Shown: piece after piece, positions 6,926-14,276 of the stretch
Layout: each line of letters opens with the position of its first letter
Position numbering within the stretch: position 1 is the first letter of the stretch
Assembly: GCA_024230695.1 (NCBI GenBank)
Contig: JAAERC010000249.1
Coordinates: 1 to 14,276, forward strand
Source: Candidatus Zixiibacteriota bacterium
GTDB lineage: Bacteria > Zixibacteria > MSB-5A5 > GN15 > PGXB01
DNA: 14,276 nucleotides
Reading direction: 5' to 3'
Program-made: the position numbers and the translations under genes
The notes under the pieces: generated by a model
What the model was told of the DNA's origin: nothing
Seen by the model: only the letters and a program-made list of their open reading frames with translations
The model's database searches: none

Positions 6926-7214
6926 GAGTTTTTAATCTTTTTGGGGAAATTTAACTAAAATCTATACTCGACTCTACTTATTTCAAAGTTAATCAATTGG
7001 CCTACGGTATGGTTTTTAATAGCTTTTTTTGCCTAAACTTCTCCGATTATAGAAATAACACGGAATTCATATCAAGCAGCGATTCTTATATACTCAATCA
7101 ACGCTCTAAAAGTTCTAACATCGTCTTGCCGGGGGAGATTATTATAACCAACTACCTGCCAACGTCTTATGGCTAATATGATAATCATCCACATTTCAGA
7201 TGCATTAATATTCG
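6926..7214. other. Intergenic spacer holding a tRNA remnant
   Basis: This AT-rich stretch between divergent genes contains no plausible ORF. Its only recognisable content is the decayed tRNA-Asn copy at 7075-7137, listed separately. Confidence 0.5.
7075..7137 (+). repeat. Decayed tRNA-Asn 3' copy, possible attachment site
   Basis: The last 15 bases, GTCTTGCCGGGGGAG (7123-7137), are identical to bases 124-138 of the tRNA-Asn gene. Upstream, in the same order as in the tRNA, are AGCAGC (7075-7080), AATCA (7096-7100, part of the anticodon stem) and AAGTTC (7110-7115, start of the T arm). These are separated by small insertions and substitutions, so no cloverleaf can form. It is either a degenerated duplicate tRNA or the second end of an element that once integrated at the tRNA 3' end. 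Confidence 0.65.
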
Positions 7215-7242
7215 TTGACAAAACTGTATATTCTGCTATTTT
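7215..7242 (+). promoter_or_regulatory. Candidate promoter for the T9SS-exported protein
   Basis: A perfect -35 box TTGACA (7215-7220), a 16-base spacer and TATTTT (7237-7242, four of six matches to the -10 consensus) lie 67 bases before the chosen ATG at 7309. It is well placed and in the right direction, but the -10 box is imperfect. Confidence 0.5.
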
Positions 7243-7308
7243 GTATTAGATATATTTTCCTGAATTACTTCGAAAAAATAAATGATAACTAAGCTTAAGG
7301 GGATTGTT

Positions 7309-9483
7309 ATGCGCAGAAATAGAATTTTACAAAAAATATGCCTGACGTTAATATGTTTGGCATTTCTATTTGTACCGGCCGATGCGCAAAATGGCCGCTG
7401 GGTTGAACATTCCCTTGATAGTTTTGACACCGGGACTCCATTAATTACCCGAGGGGATGGATGTCTGGGATATACCAGAGATGTATCTGACAAACTTTTG
7501 GTATTTGATATTCACGTACATAATTGGCTGGAGATTACACTTAAAACACAACAGGAGTTTTTGGAGTTTACAACCGAGGGACAGATAGTCTTTGCTATAG
7601 GAGACAATCTTTTATTTGGCTACAGCGCAGTTACGCAGACATGGGATACAACCTCCTATGTTGGTGATTATATGGTTGGCGGGGAGTATTATTACGGTTG
7701 TGGAGATTCTCTGGCCTATTTTGTAACGCGAAGTTATATGTATGTTTTCGATGCCGCACTGGGATACTGGCAATATTATGACTATTCATTCACATCAGAA
7801 TTGGGTTATGGTGTAAGTTGGGAAAAAGACGATTATGTGGCCATGGCATTATCGAGAGACTACCCCAACCAACCGAAAAATGTCGTGTATAGCGCACACA
7901 CTCACAGTTTCAATCAACTTGAATATGGTATTGGACGGCCATCCCCGCTTATGGATCATGGATTTGCCGGCGTATTTGATATCAACTATAGTGGCGATGA
8001 TTATAAACTTATAGGTTATAGTGCGTTTTCTAACACCTTTGATGTTGTTGATTATTCTTGTGAGGAAAATGAATCGATAGTTGGCGGCACTGGAGCCGGA
8101 GCATTATTGCAGACAGATAAATTTACTGTAAAAACCCAAACATTTAGAGCAGTTGTCCCCAATGAATCGGTGACCGCCAATTTTTACGGTTTTGATACCA
8201 GGCGGGGAAGCTGGGATCATACAGTTAAGTATTTCGATTGGGATGTTGATCACTACTACGGCGGGTGGTATCAATGCGGTCAGTTTGCCTTTGATCAATC
8301 ACTCTACACTGATGATAATTCATTTCATATATATTTTTATAGTGGTATTGATGGCCAGTTTCGCGACTATTCTTCGGGAATAATTTATAAAAGCACAACC
8401 AGTTCATTCCGCGGCGGCGGAACAGTTTTTTGTGTTTATGATACACTACATGCATGGGCGTATGACGTTGCTGGAGATAGAGGCAAAAATCTTGATTTTG
8501 CCTTGGATAAAACCGCCAATTTTGAGCGAGGCGAAGATTTCCTGACTCTAACCAGGTGGAGCACGGATTCCGAAACGATGGTTACTTATTTTTACAACGG
8601 CAATACCAATCAGTGGTCCTCGGTTGTTCTTCCCGAACATAGAACTACCGATGGAATAATGTCAAGCCATATGTATATGCATTGCGGAAGCCCTGAAAGG
8701 GAAATGATATTCTACTCGGCCTATCAAGATGAAATAGTCAAAATTGATTTCACCGACGGCTTGTCTGTGGATTACAAAATCCGTGAAGGTATGGCTTATG
8801 CAAGATCGGATGAAAAATCGATTCTTTATGACGGTTATGACGGTCAATTTTATGAATTTGATTTCGAGTTTGATAGGTATGGCCTGGGTGCACGTTCCGC
8901 GGTTTTTTGTGATACGGCTAATGATATTTGGTATGGTTATAGCACACTCTCAAAGAGTTTTTCGACATTGGCAACAGAAGAAAAACCCTACTACTGTCGT
9001 GACACTGGATATGTAGGCATGGTAACCGTAGATTATATCAGTAAGTGCTATGCCTATAATGGTCTTGGCGATGGCTGGGTTGAACTGATTCCGGAAGGAA
9101 ATCATGTGTCGGGTTTGCTTGGCAAAAAAACTATTTTGATAACACGGTCTGATAGAGTTTACGCTTTCGATCCGGAAGTTAATCCCACTGATATCAGCGA
9201 CAATAACAAAAGTGTCCCCAGAAAATATACTCTTTCACAAAATTACCCAAATCCATTTAATCCATCAACCAATATCAGCTTCAGCCTGCCAAGAACATCA
9301 AATGTAAATCTTAATATTTATAACCTCCTAGGCCGAAAAATTAAGACATTGATTAGTAAAGAAATGGAAGCAGGGAATTATGATGTAAAATGGAACGGTA
9401 AAGATATGGCCAGCGGGATTTATTTTTATCGAATTAAAATCGATGATTTCTCCGAAACAAAGAAAATGTTATTACTAAAATGA
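7309..9483 (+). CDS. Exported beta-propeller-like protein with C-terminal T9SS type A sorting domain
   Basis: A 724-residue protein. Residues 1-27 are a signal peptide (MRRNRILQK, a hydrophobic run, then VPADAQ before the probable cleavage site). The body, about 28-635, consists of irregular units of roughly 50-60 residues rich in aromatics, with recurring phrases such as 'GYSA-x-TQTWD', 'YVFDAALGYWQ' and 'FYNGNTNQWS', suggesting Kelch-like propeller blades. Residues about 639-724 form a typical T9SS type A sorting domain, with QNYPNPFNPSTNISFSLP, then GRKIKTL, then ASGIYFYRI and a C-terminal KKMLLLK. In T9SS bacteria this domain directs export across the outer membrane and is then cleaved or anchored. 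An upstream in-frame ATG at 7282 exists, but the one at 7309 has AAGGGG at suitable spacing and a clean signal peptide. No enzyme motif was seen, so function beyond export is unknown. Confidence 0.85.
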   Translation: MRRNRILQKICLTLICLAFLFVPADAQNGRWVEHSLDSFDTGTPLITRGDGCLGYTRDVSDKLLVFDIHVHNWLEITLKTQQEFLEFTTEGQIVFAIGDNLLFGYSAVTQTWDTTSYVGDYMVGGEYYYGCGDSLAYFVTRSYMYVFDAALGYWQYYDYSFTSELGYGVSWEKDDYVAMALSRDYPNQPKNVVYSAHTHSFNQLEYGIGRPSPLMDHGFAGVFDINYSGDDYKLIGYSAFSNTFDVVDYSCEENESIVGGTGAGALLQTDKFTVKTQTFRAVVPNESVTANFYGFDTRRGSWDHTVKYFDWDVDHYYGGWYQCGQFAFDQSLYTDDNSFHIYFYSGIDGQFRDYSSGIIYKSTTSSFRGGGTVFCVYDTLHAWAYDVAGDRGKNLDFALDKTANFERGEDFLTLTRWSTDSETMVTYFYNGNTNQWSSVVLPEHRTTDGIMSSHMYMHCGSPEREMIFYSAYQDEIVKIDFTDGLSVDYKIREGMAYARSDEKSILYDGYDGQFYEFDFEFDRYGLGARSAVFCDTANDIWYGYSTLSKSFSTLATEEKPYYCRDTGYVGMVTVDYISKCYAYNGLGDGWVELIPEGNHVSGLLGKKTILITRSDRVYAFDPEVNPTDISDNNKSVPRKYTLSQNYPNPFNPSTNISFSLPRTSNVNLNIYNLLGRKIKTLISKEMEAGNYDVKWNGKDMASGIYFYRIKIDDFSETKKMLLLK

Positions 9484-9619
9484 TATAGAATCATTAACTA
9501 GTATTATTAGGACGGCTCTTAATCTGGTCGCCTTAACTCCTGAAGCCACTGCTATCACCGGCCTAGAAGGTGTTATGGATCCTGACAAAGAAAAATCGGA
9601 GAAGATTCTCAATTCGTAA
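9482..9619 (+). pseudogene. Possible remnant of a coding sequence
   Basis: The frame ending at TAA 9617-9619 has no start codon but protein-like composition (ALNLVALTPEATAITGLEGV, then MDPDKEKSEKILNS). It overlaps the end of the preceding gene and is open for about 45 codons. It might be the C-terminal end of a lost gene. I do not recognise the family, and chance is a real alternative. Confidence 0.25.
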
Positions 9620-9655
9620 TCCGACTACTTGTATTAAATCACTTTAATATGTAGG

Positions 9656-9685
9656 GCACCTCTGTAAAACAGGGGAGCTTTTTTT
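9656..9685 (+). terminator. Rho-independent terminator
   Basis: GCACCTCTGT (9656-9665) pairs with ACAGGGGAGC (9669-9678), with one A-A mismatch and one T-G pair, around an AAA loop. Seven T residues (9679-9685) follow. It probably ends transcription of the T9SS-exported protein gene, although it lies 170 bases past its stop codon. Confidence 0.75.
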
Positions 9686-9718
9686 ATGGCAAAAAACATC
9701 ATTCTGGACATATATTGA
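9686..9718 (+). other. Ten-codon ORF between terminator and dehydrogenase gene
   Basis: ATG 9686 opens MAKNIILDIY and stops at TGA 9716-9718, three bases before the dehydrogenase ATG at 9722. AGGGGAG in the 3' arm of the terminator hairpin could be its ribosome binding site. The dehydrogenase start itself lacks a visible Shine-Dalgarno sequence, so translational coupling from this short ORF is possible. It may equally be chance. Confidence 0.25.
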
Positions 9719-9721
9719 ATT

Positions 9722-10849
9722 ATGAAAAAGGTTATCATTTTAGGCGCTGGATTGGTCGGCAGAGCAATGGCTGTTGATTTGCAGGGGAAATATCATCCAG
9801 TTATGGTCGATATTAATCAGGAAACACTTAAAGCATTGAATACCGATTATGGACTCGAAACAATTCATGCTGATATATCAGAAAAAGAAACATTAAATAA
9901 AATTATTGCCAATTGTGATCTCGTTATTGGATCTGTTCCAAGCGATATCGGTCTGGAGACACTAAAAAATGTTATTCGAGCCGGTAAGAATATTGTAGAT
10001 ATATCATATTTTCCAGAGGATCCGTTTGAATTGAATGAATTGGCTGTTGAAAATAATGTTTCTGCGATTGTGGATTGTGGCATTGCCCCAGGAATGAGTA
10101 ATATAATTTTGGGTTATCATAATTCTCATATGAATGTAAATAAATTTGAATGTTATGTTGGCGGTCTGCCTGAAAACCGGGGATGGCCCTGGGAATATAA
10201 AACAGTGTTTCCACCAATTGAATGTATCGAAGAATACCTTCAGTCAGGACGCTTTATTGAAAACGGTAACTTGATTGTCAAAGAACCTCTTTCCGAACCT
10301 GAATTAATTGAATTTCCGGGAATTGGTAAACTGGAAGGCCTGAATTCTGATGGACTGCGGACATTGATAAAAACTATGGATATACCAAATATGTTTGAGA
10401 AAACATTGCGTTATCCCGGGATCACCGAGTATTTACGGGTCCTGCGAGACACCGGATTCTTATCATATGATGAAGTACAGGTTGGCAATAATCTTATTAG
10501 ACCATTTGATCTCACAGCCACCCTACTATTTCCTAAGTGGATAATACAGCCTGGAGAACCCGAACTTACGGCAATGCGTCTGATTATATCAGGCAATGAA
10601 AATAACAAAGCAAAAACATATACCTATTCGTTGCTGGATAGATTTGATCTTAAAACCAATACTACTTCAATGGCACGTACTACAGGGTTTACCGCTACAG
10701 CCGTTGCGGAATTGATATTGTCGGGTAGATATAATCGTAAAGGGATTTCACCTCCTGAATATATTGGAGAAGTTGAAAACAATTTTGAGTTTATCAAGAA
10801 ATATTTGGAGGAGCGGGGAATAATCTACCAAATTGAAATCAGTTATTAG
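9722..10849 (+). CDS. Saccharopine dehydrogenase family enzyme, possibly L-lysine dehydrogenase
   Basis: A 375-residue cytoplasmic oxidoreductase. The N-terminus is a Rossmann fold with the nucleotide-binding motif GAGLVGRA (residues 8-15) and an acidic residue after strand 2 (VMVDIN), which favours NAD. The segment VDCGIAPGMSNIILGY and the C-terminal TSMARTTGFTATAVAELI with GISPPEYIG are typical of the saccharopine dehydrogenase/lysine dehydrogenase group. The length matches lysine dehydrogenase (about 385 residues), which deaminates the epsilon-amino group of lysine; the glutamate-forming saccharopine dehydrogenase is the other candidate. The sequence alone does not decide the substrate. 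It appears to be a single-gene unit, with a terminator upstream and no partner gene for lysine breakdown nearby. The start at 9722 gives a complete Rossmann strand but has no clear ribosome binding site. No premature stop or frameshift is seen. Confidence 0.85.
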   Translation: MKKVIILGAGLVGRAMAVDLQGKYHPVMVDINQETLKALNTDYGLETIHADISEKETLNKIIANCDLVIGSVPSDIGLETLKNVIRAGKNIVDISYFPEDPFELNELAVENNVSAIVDCGIAPGMSNIILGYHNSHMNVNKFECYVGGLPENRGWPWEYKTVFPPIECIEEYLQSGRFIENGNLIVKEPLSEPELIEFPGIGKLEGLNSDGLRTLIKTMDIPNMFEKTLRYPGITEYLRVLRDTGFLSYDEVQVGNNLIRPFDLTATLLFPKWIIQPGEPELTAMRLIISGNENNKAKTYTYSLLDRFDLKTNTTSMARTTGFTATAVAELILSGRYNRKGISPPEYIGEVENNFEFIKKYLEERGIIYQIEISY

Positions 10850-11289
10850 ATAGCCATGAATTCTGAAGACATCCTCCGTTGAGACTATGACAACCGGCAA
10901 AGTCAAAAACGCTGATGTGAATGAGGTCCATATTATAGCAGGTTGCCCCCAAACTGGGCCCTCTCCCCTATAAAATATTGAATCAAGACCACTACCAAGC
11001 CGTAGACATTTAAATTGAATTTCTTATTGTCGTCGAATTCAAAAAAATCAATCATTTTGAACTTCATAATGATTATTTATATATACGTTATTTGATATCT
11101 AATACTTCAAATCTGTTCCTTATTCAAGTTTGACTCATTTATTGTTATATGTTTAATTATTACAATTCAAACCGATATAAATATTATACAAATATTACAT
11201 TTGTCTTTACAGATACGATAAGGAAAATTGTAGATTATAAGTCAGTAATTATGGGTGTCTCACAGTATCATCACTTAGGAAATAAGTTG
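10850..11289. other. Gene-free AT-rich stretch
   Basis: No convincing gene is present. Short frames occur, including one of 28 codons from 10887 and the start of an 85-codon frame at 11149, but they lack ribosome binding sites and protein-like composition. An inverted repeat, TTGAATT with AATTCAA, lies near 11013-11041. No T-tailed terminator was found behind the dehydrogenase gene. Confidence 0.4.
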
Positions 11290-11318
11290 TTGACAATAAC
11301 GGGTTTATACAGTATAAT
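11290..11318 (+). promoter_or_regulatory. Perfect consensus sigma-70 promoter
   Basis: TTGACA (11290-11295), exactly 17 bases, then TATAAT (11313-11318). Both boxes and the spacing match the sigma-70 consensus. Transcription would start near 11325, about 84 bases before the start of the SBBP/TSP3 protein gene. Confidence 0.8.
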
Positions 11319-11340
11319 GCGGTATAAAAATCGACTATTT

Positions 11341-11380
11341 ACTCAGGCCTCTATTACTACAATTTTTTTCTGCCTTGAGT
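11341..11380 (+). other. Hairpin in the 5' leader of the SBBP/TSP3 gene
   Basis: ACTCAGGC (11341-11348) can pair with GCCTTGAGT (11372-11380) over 8 bp with a one-base bulge. The 23-base loop contains seven T residues. It lies between the promoter and the GGAG at 11391-11394 and could influence translation or be chance. It does not resemble a known riboswitch. Confidence 0.3.
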
Positions 11381-11408
11381 CACAAATTATTGGAGTGCTA
11401 AATTGAAT

Positions 11409-14276
11409 ATGAAAAGAGAAATATCAGCAGTATTTTTCTGCGGAATTATTATTCTATTGGCCGGTTTTACCCATGCCAAGGATAATCCAACCATCCGCCC
11501 CTTAACTCAAATATCAACCAATAACCCTTCATCAGAACAACTCATATTTACTGAAAATAAGGGTCAATGGGATGCTCAAGCGTTATTTCGGGTTAAATCT
11601 GAAGGCGGCGCGATGTGGTTTACGCCATCAGGAATTAATTACCAATTTGTTCGCGAGGCAACCAATACAACAAGAGAGAATGACACTGATCAAACTGATA
11701 AACCAATAAATATTGAATGTTTAATAATTAAAGCATCATTTGAGGGAGCAAATCAAAACCCGCTTGTCTCGGGTGACAAATTACTGAATTACAAAAGTAA
11801 TTACTTCCTTGATAATAACCCTGAAAACTGGCAAACTGATGTTCAAAGTTTTGAAGGTTTGGTCTATAAAGATATTTACTCTGGTATTGATCTTAAATAT
11901 TATGGCAAAGGCCGTCAAATTGAATATGATTTCAATGTTACCCCCGGCGCCGATATTTCACAAATTCAAATTCGATATGAGGGTGTCAAGTCTATAGCTG
12001 TCAATGCCTCTGGTGAATTAGAGGTTGAGACCAATTGGGGCAAAGTCACTGAGCTGAAACCAATAATTTATCAGGGCGAAGGAACCCAAAAGAAAAACAT
12101 ATCCGGAGAATATCAAATCTTATCACCCAATACGTTCGGGTTTAAATTAGGGGCCGACTACGATGCCAGTAAACCGGCGGTAATTGATCCTGTTCTGGTT
12201 TACAGTACATATCTGGGCGGCGGTGTTAATGATTATGTTGGTGATATAACCATAAATGATAGCGGTTATACATATATTGTTGGGCATACCTATTCATCGG
12301 ATTTCCCGGCAATCAATGGTTATGATAATGATTTTAACGGCTGGAGCGATGTTTATATAACCAAACTTGATACTACCGGGAGTAATCTTATATACAGCAC
12401 CTACTTTGGCGGCACCGGGGATTTTGCGGATCAAGGTAACTCAATTGACCTTGATAATACTGGGAATATATATGTAACAGGACTTACCCATTCACCAGCT
12501 TTTCCTCTGGTTAATGAATATGATGGCTCACTTGGAGGAAGCAGAGATGCTTTTGTAACCAAGTTATCCCCAGCTGGCGATAATATAATTTTCAGTACTT
12601 ATCTTGGAGGCGCTTCCATTGATGAGGCCCATGGCATTTCCATTGATGCTGGCGGAAGCGCTTATATAACTGGATATACTATTTCTTCCGATTTTCCTAC
12701 AGCCAATGCTTACAGTACCAGTTATGGGGGCGGCAAAGACATATTTGTCACCAAATTTTCCATATCTGGCAATAGTTTGGATTACAGTACATTTTTGGGT
12801 GGAACGGGCGATGACTATGGAGAAGCGATTGTGGTTGATGCCACCGGTTCGTCATTTGTAACCGGTAAGGTTTCCTCAGTCGATTTTCCTACTATAAATT
12901 ATTATGACAATTATAACGATGGAAATTACGATGCTTTTGTTACCAAATTTTCGGCATCTGGTAATGCACTCGATTACAGTACATATATTGGAACCGGATT
13001 TAATGACTACGCCAATGATATTTCAATAGATGCCATTGGCAACGCATATATAACCGGATATACCTACTCCTCCACTTTTCCCGCAGTCAATGCTTATGAT
13101 GGCAGTTCAAATGGTATCTGCGATATCTTTTTAACGAAACTTGATCCGGCGGGTAGTGATTTGATTTATAGTACTTATCTCGGCGGAGATGGAGCCGATT
13201 TTGGTAGTAGTATATCACTGGATACAAATAGCAATGTTTATATCACCGGTTGGACACTTTCTGACAATTTTCCAGTAATTAATGATTATGATAACTCCTA
13301 TAATGGCGGTCGCGATGTAATTGTAACTAAATTTTCTGAAACCGGCGATAAGTTGATCTATAGTACTTATCTTGGCGGGACGGGTGATGATTACGGAGAT
13401 GCGATTGCCGTTGATTCATCTGGTTTTGCTTATGTTGCCGGAAGGGTTGAATCGAGTGATTTCCCGATTGTCTCTCCATATGATGACACCTATAATGGAA
13501 ATAGTGATGTTTTTGTTACAAAATTATCAAACGATTCCGATGATGATTCCTTTGCCGATGATATTGATAATTGTCCCTTAGTAAGTAACACCGATCAGGC
13601 CGATTTTGATACTGATGGATTTGGTGATTTATGCGATAATTGCGCCAATACGACGAATACTAATCAAAATGATGGTGATGCTGATGATGTCGGGGACGTC
13701 TGTGATAACTGCTCCGATATAAACAATACGGATCAAGCCGATGGCGATATCGACGGTGTCGGTGACGCCTGTGATAACTGTCCGGTAACGGGAAATACTG
13801 ACCAAGCAGATATTGACCTGGATGGTTATGGTGATCTCTGCGATAACTGTCCTGATATTAACAATATTGATCAGGCCGATTCCGATTCTGATGGTACTGG
13901 TGATATCTGTGATAATTGCCCTGCAATCTCCAATCCAACTCAAGCTGATCCTGATACAGATGGTCTCGGTGATGCCTGTGATAATTGTCCCAGTGTCGCC
14001 AATCTCGGACAGGAAGATCTTGACGGCGATGGAATCGGTGACGCCTGCGATGAATGCACTGATACCGATGGCGACGGTTTTGGTAATCCCGGTTTTACTG
14101 CCAACACTTGCCCGATTGATAATTGCCCCGATCTAAGTAATCCTGATCAATTAGACTTTGATGGAGATGGTATCGGCGATTTATGCGATGATTGTATCGA
14201 TACTGATGGCGACGGATTTGGTGATCCGGGATATTTTGCCAACACCTGCCCGGGCGATAAATGCCCCGATATTTAC
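11409..14276 (+). CDS. Secreted SBBP beta-propeller and thrombospondin type 3 repeat protein (3' end beyond window)
   Basis: The frame is open for 956 codons to the window edge with no stop, so the protein is incomplete. Residues 1-23 are a signal peptide ending THA. Residues about 45-259 match a DUF7948-type region (TENKGQWDAQALFRV, then GIDLKYYG and IDP). Residues 260-708 hold seven SBBP repeats of about 63 residues, each opening with YSTYLGG-like sequence and containing YITG and DAFVTKL motifs, likely forming a propeller. From about residue 709 there are at least eight thrombospondin type 3 repeats (D-x-DGxGDxCDNCP), which bind calcium, the last ones with a DTDGDGFG spacer. The protein is exported and likely surface-bound or secreted; the missing C-terminus may carry a sorting signal. 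ATG 11409 is chosen, but TTG 11403 in the same frame stands 7 bases after GGAG and could be the true start. Confidence 0.9.
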   Translation, partial: MKREISAVFFCGIIILLAGFTHAKDNPTIRPLTQISTNNPSSEQLIFTENKGQWDAQALFRVKSEGGAMWFTPSGINYQFVREATNTTRENDTDQTDKPINIECLIIKASFEGANQNPLVSGDKLLNYKSNYFLDNNPENWQTDVQSFEGLVYKDIYSGIDLKYYGKGRQIEYDFNVTPGADISQIQIRYEGVKSIAVNASGELEVETNWGKVTELKPIIYQGEGTQKKNISGEYQILSPNTFGFKLGADYDASKPAVIDPVLVYSTYLGGGVNDYVGDITINDSGYTYIVGHTYSSDFPAINGYDNDFNGWSDVYITKLDTTGSNLIYSTYFGGTGDFADQGNSIDLDNTGNIYVTGLTHSPAFPLVNEYDGSLGGSRDAFVTKLSPAGDNIIFSTYLGGASIDEAHGISIDAGGSAYITGYTISSDFPTANAYSTSYGGGKDIFVTKFSISGNSLDYSTFLGGTGDDYGEAIVVDATGSSFVTGKVSSVDFPTINYYDNYNDGNYDAFVTKFSASGNALDYSTYIGTGFNDYANDISIDAIGNAYITGYTYSSTFPAVNAYDGSSNGICDIFLTKLDPAGSDLIYSTYLGGDGADFGSSISLDTNSNVYITGWTLSDNFPVINDYDNSYNGGRDVIVTKFSETGDKLIYSTYLGGTGDDYGDAIAVDSSGFAYVAGRVESSDFPIVSPYDDTYNGNSDVFVTKLSNDSDDDSFADDIDNCPLVSNTDQADFDTDGFGDLCDNCANTTNTNQNDGDADDVGDVCDNCSDINNTDQADGDIDGVGDACDNCPVTGNTDQADIDLDGYGDLCDNCPDINNIDQADSDSDGTGDICDNCPAISNPTQADPDTDGLGDACDNCPSVANLGQEDLDGDGIGDACDECTDTDGDGFGNPGFTANTCPIDNCPDLSNPDQLDFDGDGIGDLCDDCIDTDGDGFGDPGYFANTCPGDKCPDIY
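12186..13530 (+). repeat. Seven SBBP repeats
   Basis: The repeats are about 63 residues (190 bp) each, recognised by YSTYLGG, YSTYFGG, FSTYLGG, YSTFLGG, YSTYIG, YSTYLGG and YSTYLGG in order. Each is followed by a DxxGNxYITG strand and a (D)xFVTKL strand. The fifth repeat has lost one Gly of the GG pair. Confidence 0.85.
13531..14276 (+). repeat. Thrombospondin type 3 repeats
   Basis: At least eight Asp-rich units carry the pattern DxDGxGDxCDNCP. The Asp residues are calcium ligands and the Cys residues probably form disulfides between neighbouring units. The last two units include a longer DTDGDGFG-x-PG-x-ANTCP insertion. The array continues past the window. Confidence 0.9.

Noticed and set aside
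10887..10973. 28-codon frame (MTTGKVKNADVNEV...) after the dehydrogenase gene
   Set aside because: It is short, has no ribosome binding site, and its Pro-rich end looks like chance translation.
11149..11406. 85-codon plus-strand frame before the SBBP/TSP3 gene
   Set aside because: It contains the consensus promoter and the leader hairpin of the next gene, has no ribosome binding site and has a composition typical of AT-rich noncoding DNA.
13629..13943. 104-codon minus-strand frame over the TSP3 repeats
   Set aside because: Its Ile/Val/Arg/Thr-rich periodic translation is a shadow of the Asp-rich repeats on the other strand.

Overview
This window most resembles a free-living or environmental bacterium of the FCB group, and candidate division Zixibacteria is my best guess. 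The evidence is the mix of secreted proteins: a C-terminal type IX secretion (T9SS) sorting domain, type I dockerin repeats with an 'NILDIVYLINYKYKGG'-like signature, DUF7901-like modules separated by Cys-rich 'EACCLPDGSC' repeats, and an SBBP plus thrombospondin type 3 protein. The lineage is an inference. The DNA is moderately AT-rich, and TGA serves as a stop.

Left part (1-7140). A tRNA-Asn gene (66-138) is followed by a broken N-terminal piece of a CheB/CheR-type methylesterase (385-699). Its reading frame runs head-on into a small decayed dockerin gene on the opposite strand (678-822). Next, on the minus strand, are a 1556-residue secreted dockerin protein (925-5595) and a regulator (6069-6851) that combines an excisionase/MerR-like helix-turn-helix, a Cys cluster and a degenerate receiver domain. 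Between these two genes lie two strong hairpins; the second has the form of a plus-strand terminator with no convincing gene in front of it. At 7075-7137 there is a decayed copy of the tRNA-Asn 3' half, ending in 15 bases identical to the real tRNA end. The segment between the two is therefore bracketed like an integrated or duplicated element, although no integrase is visible.

Right part (7140-14276, all plus strand). A secreted beta-propeller-like protein with a T9SS sorting domain (7309-9483) is followed by a rho-independent terminator. A lysine/saccharopine dehydrogenase-like enzyme (9722-10849) comes next, then about 550 bases without a convincing gene. A large secreted protein (11409 to the window edge) has a DUF7948-like N-terminus, seven SBBP repeats and at least eight calcium-binding TSP3 repeats, and it runs off the window.

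How the parts relate: three of the genes encode large exported, repeat-rich, probably surface-displayed or secreted proteins, each a separate transcription unit. The only clear metabolic enzyme is the dehydrogenase. Two promoters match the sigma-70 consensus perfectly (TTGACA with 16 or 17 bases before TATAAT): one before the regulator and one before the SBBP/TSP3 gene. No CRISPR array, insertion sequence, integrase or rRNA was seen.
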